From Leucobacter sp. cx-328 (GTDB lineage Bacteria; Actinomycetota; Actinomycetes; Actinomycetales; Microbacteriaceae), in assembly GCF_014530035.1 (NCBI RefSeq), contig NZ_JACVMX010000001.1, forward strand, positions 186,001-250,000: a stretch of 64,000 nt of DNA, read 5' to 3'. A model generated the notes under the pieces. That model had not been told where the DNA came from, ran no database searches, and saw only the letters and a program-made list of their open reading frames with translations. How positions within the stretch are numbered: position 1 is the first letter of the stretch; every line of letters begins with the position of its first letter. The translations under genes and the position numbers were made by a program. Of this stretch, positions 63,048-64,000 are shown piece by piece.

Positions 63048-63123
63048 CGCTTCGCGCTACCGAACCACACACTCCGCGACCAAACAACACGCAAAGCTAC
63101 CGAACCCCCGCTTCGCGCTACCG
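63048..63123. repeat. 15-bp direct repeat pair in a short intergenic region
   Basis: cgcttcgcgctaccg at 63048-63062 and again at 63109-63123, 61 bp apart, in the convergent gap between the HU-like and lipoprotein genes. Confidence 0.65.
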
Positions 63124-63677
63124 GACGCTGAGCGTCTCTCTGCCGATCTCGACGAGCCCTGCGTCGCTGACGATGAGTGCTACGTCTGCCTCAGGGGCAG
63201 CGAGCGTGTATGCAATCGTGCTGGACGCGGTTTCCCCCGCGGGAATCTCAGCGCCCTCCGCTGCCTCCGCACCTGCCGCCACCTGCTCATCGGGCAAGGC
63301 TGCGAGCGTGAGCTCGGTTGGTGCTTCCGCGCCAGTCTCTTGCACCGCACGGAAGTGATTGAGCCAGGCAGTCAGCGCATCGAGGACCTCGGCAGAGGTG
63401 TTCGTGAGGTCATTGGAGACCACAAGAAACGCCCCACGTTCGCCGGGAATCACGCGGGATTCGGTGATCGCAATTGTTGTGCGAGAAGATATCAGGGTGC
63501 GGTCGGAGTAGCTCGTCGGCCCTGCCTCCGTGGGAACTTCCGTCTCGATGACGCTGTGCTCACCGTCACGTGAATCGCCCTGGAATCCGTGCAGCCAGTG
63601 GCTGAGAGGGCGGTCAGGCCTGCGACAACGGTGATCGCAGCGTTGCGGTGCGGGTTGATTTGCGCCTGTGCCTCCAC
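63118..63677 (-). pseudogene. Putative lipoprotein gene with an apparent frameshift
   Basis: From a GTG at 63677 one frame encodes a lipoprotein-like signal (AAITVVAGLTALSATGC, with the lipobox Cys at about residue 29) but closes at 63492. The adjacent frame continues with a beta-rich domain (GPTSYSDRTLISSRTTIAITESRVIPGERGAFLVVSNDLTNTSAEVLDALTAWLNHFRAV to LVEIGRETLSVR, stop 63118) that lacks a signal. The two join if one base is added near 63578-63584 in a short C/G run. This can be a true inactivation or a sequencing error. No domain function recognised. Confidence 0.55.
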
Positions 63678-63741
63678 CCGTTCGGGCGCTCAAGACACCC
63701 AAAACGTTATCGGACTGAGTGCATTATTTACTCATATACGA

Positions 63742-63763
63742 GAATGTTTGCCCCCAAACATTC
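63742..63763. promoter_or_regulatory. Inverted repeat in an AT-rich upstream region
   Basis: gaatgtttg / caaacattc (9-bp perfect arms, cccc loop) within an AT-rich stretch just upstream of the secreted-protein gene at 63833. It may be an operator or 5' leader hairpin. Confidence 0.45.
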
Positions 63764-63832
63764 GTTACGCTTGTTGTGTAACAGTACTCTGTGCGAGCCA
63801 CCATGCGCGCACACTGGAAGATGGGGTGTTTG

Positions 63833-64000
63833 GTGAAGCTGAGGCAGATCCTTACGGGTGTCCTTGCGAGCGTGTTGGTCGCAGCGTTGGCGTTTACGGA
63901 CGTTGCAACTTCCGCGGGCGCAGCCGCTGCGGCGGCACCCTCCCCATCGATCACCCTGAACGGCACCGTCACCGAGGGTGACCCCGGTGCGCTCACCTCG
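63833..64000 (+). CDS. N-terminal part of a secreted protein (window edge)
   Basis: The reading frame is open from a GTG at 63833 (an ATG at 63803 adds ten residues) to the last base of the window. It begins with a Sec signal peptide: a Lys/Arg pair, then ILTGVLASVLVAALAFTDVATSAGAAAAAA, with likely cleavage after an Ala-x-Ala near residue 35-40. The start of the mature part reads SPSITLNGTVTEGDPGALTS, which could be an Ig-like or carboxypeptidase-regulatory domain. Too short for a function call. Confidence 0.65.
   Translation, partial: MKLRQILTGVLASVLVAALAFTDVATSAGAAAAAAPSPSITLNGTVTEGDPGALTS

Overview
The window is high-GC DNA from an actinobacterium. ClpC with a ClgR-like box upstream, a fumC/DUF4245/xseB/xseA/ispH/glpX/ychF neighbourhood like that of Mycobacterium, and several Microbacteriaceae-type small membrane proteins point to Microbacteriaceae. 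A Leucobacter-like organism is my best guess; this is inference, because no rRNA or tRNA gene is present. I see no transposase, integrase, prophage or CRISPR array.

Left flank, 1-15.2 kb: a Tyr-phosphatase-like protein, an RpiR-type regulator, clpC, an ArgA-type acetyltransferase, two small unknown genes, a PucR regulator divergent from a CoA transferase plus glutaryl-CoA-dehydrogenase-like pair (probable glutarate use), a repeat-filled convergent gap, a TetR regulator, and a minus-strand operon xseB-DUF4245-carbonic anhydrase-fumC.

Centre, 15.3-49.1 kb: a catabolic block with seven regulators of five families. It holds a TetR/amidase/APC permease/MetE-like module. Next comes a homoprotocatechuate meta-cleavage cluster (hpaD, hpaE, a GntR regulator, an unusual FAH-RraA fusion, hpaI, hpaH, divergent MFS transporter) carrying three identical 12-bp palindromes that fit a GntR operator. 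Then come a DHA2 efflux/DoxX/HxlR module and an amine-oxidation module (monomeric sarcosine-oxidase-like flavoprotein, ornithine-cyclodeaminase-like protein, TetR, APC permease, aldehyde dehydrogenase, GMC oxidoreductase, amidohydrolase, FeaR-like AraC regulator). It ends with a ThDP enzyme, an IclR regulator and a MobA-like aromatic hydroxylase. Together these suggest that aromatic amines or related compounds are oxidised to arylacetates and then ring-cleaved to pyruvate and succinic semialdehyde. No HpaBC and no HpaF are seen.

Right flank, 49.7-64 kb: xseA divergent from ispH, a Pro/Ala-rich membrane protein overlapping fba, glpX, an SdpI-like protein, rmuC, a DEDDh exonuclease, a HAD phosphatase, ychF overlapping a PhnA-like protein, an AlkD-like protein, a GNAT enzyme, an HU-like protein, a probably frameshifted lipoprotein, and the start of a secreted protein at the window edge.

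Two structural observations stand out. First, xseA and xseB, normally adjacent, are separated by the whole ~34-kb catabolic block, which therefore looks like an insertion into (or rearrangement of) a conserved housekeeping cluster. Second, seven copies of a 92-bp nested palindromic element lie in intergenic gaps, six of them between convergent genes. Other short repeat families sit at the borders of gene modules.
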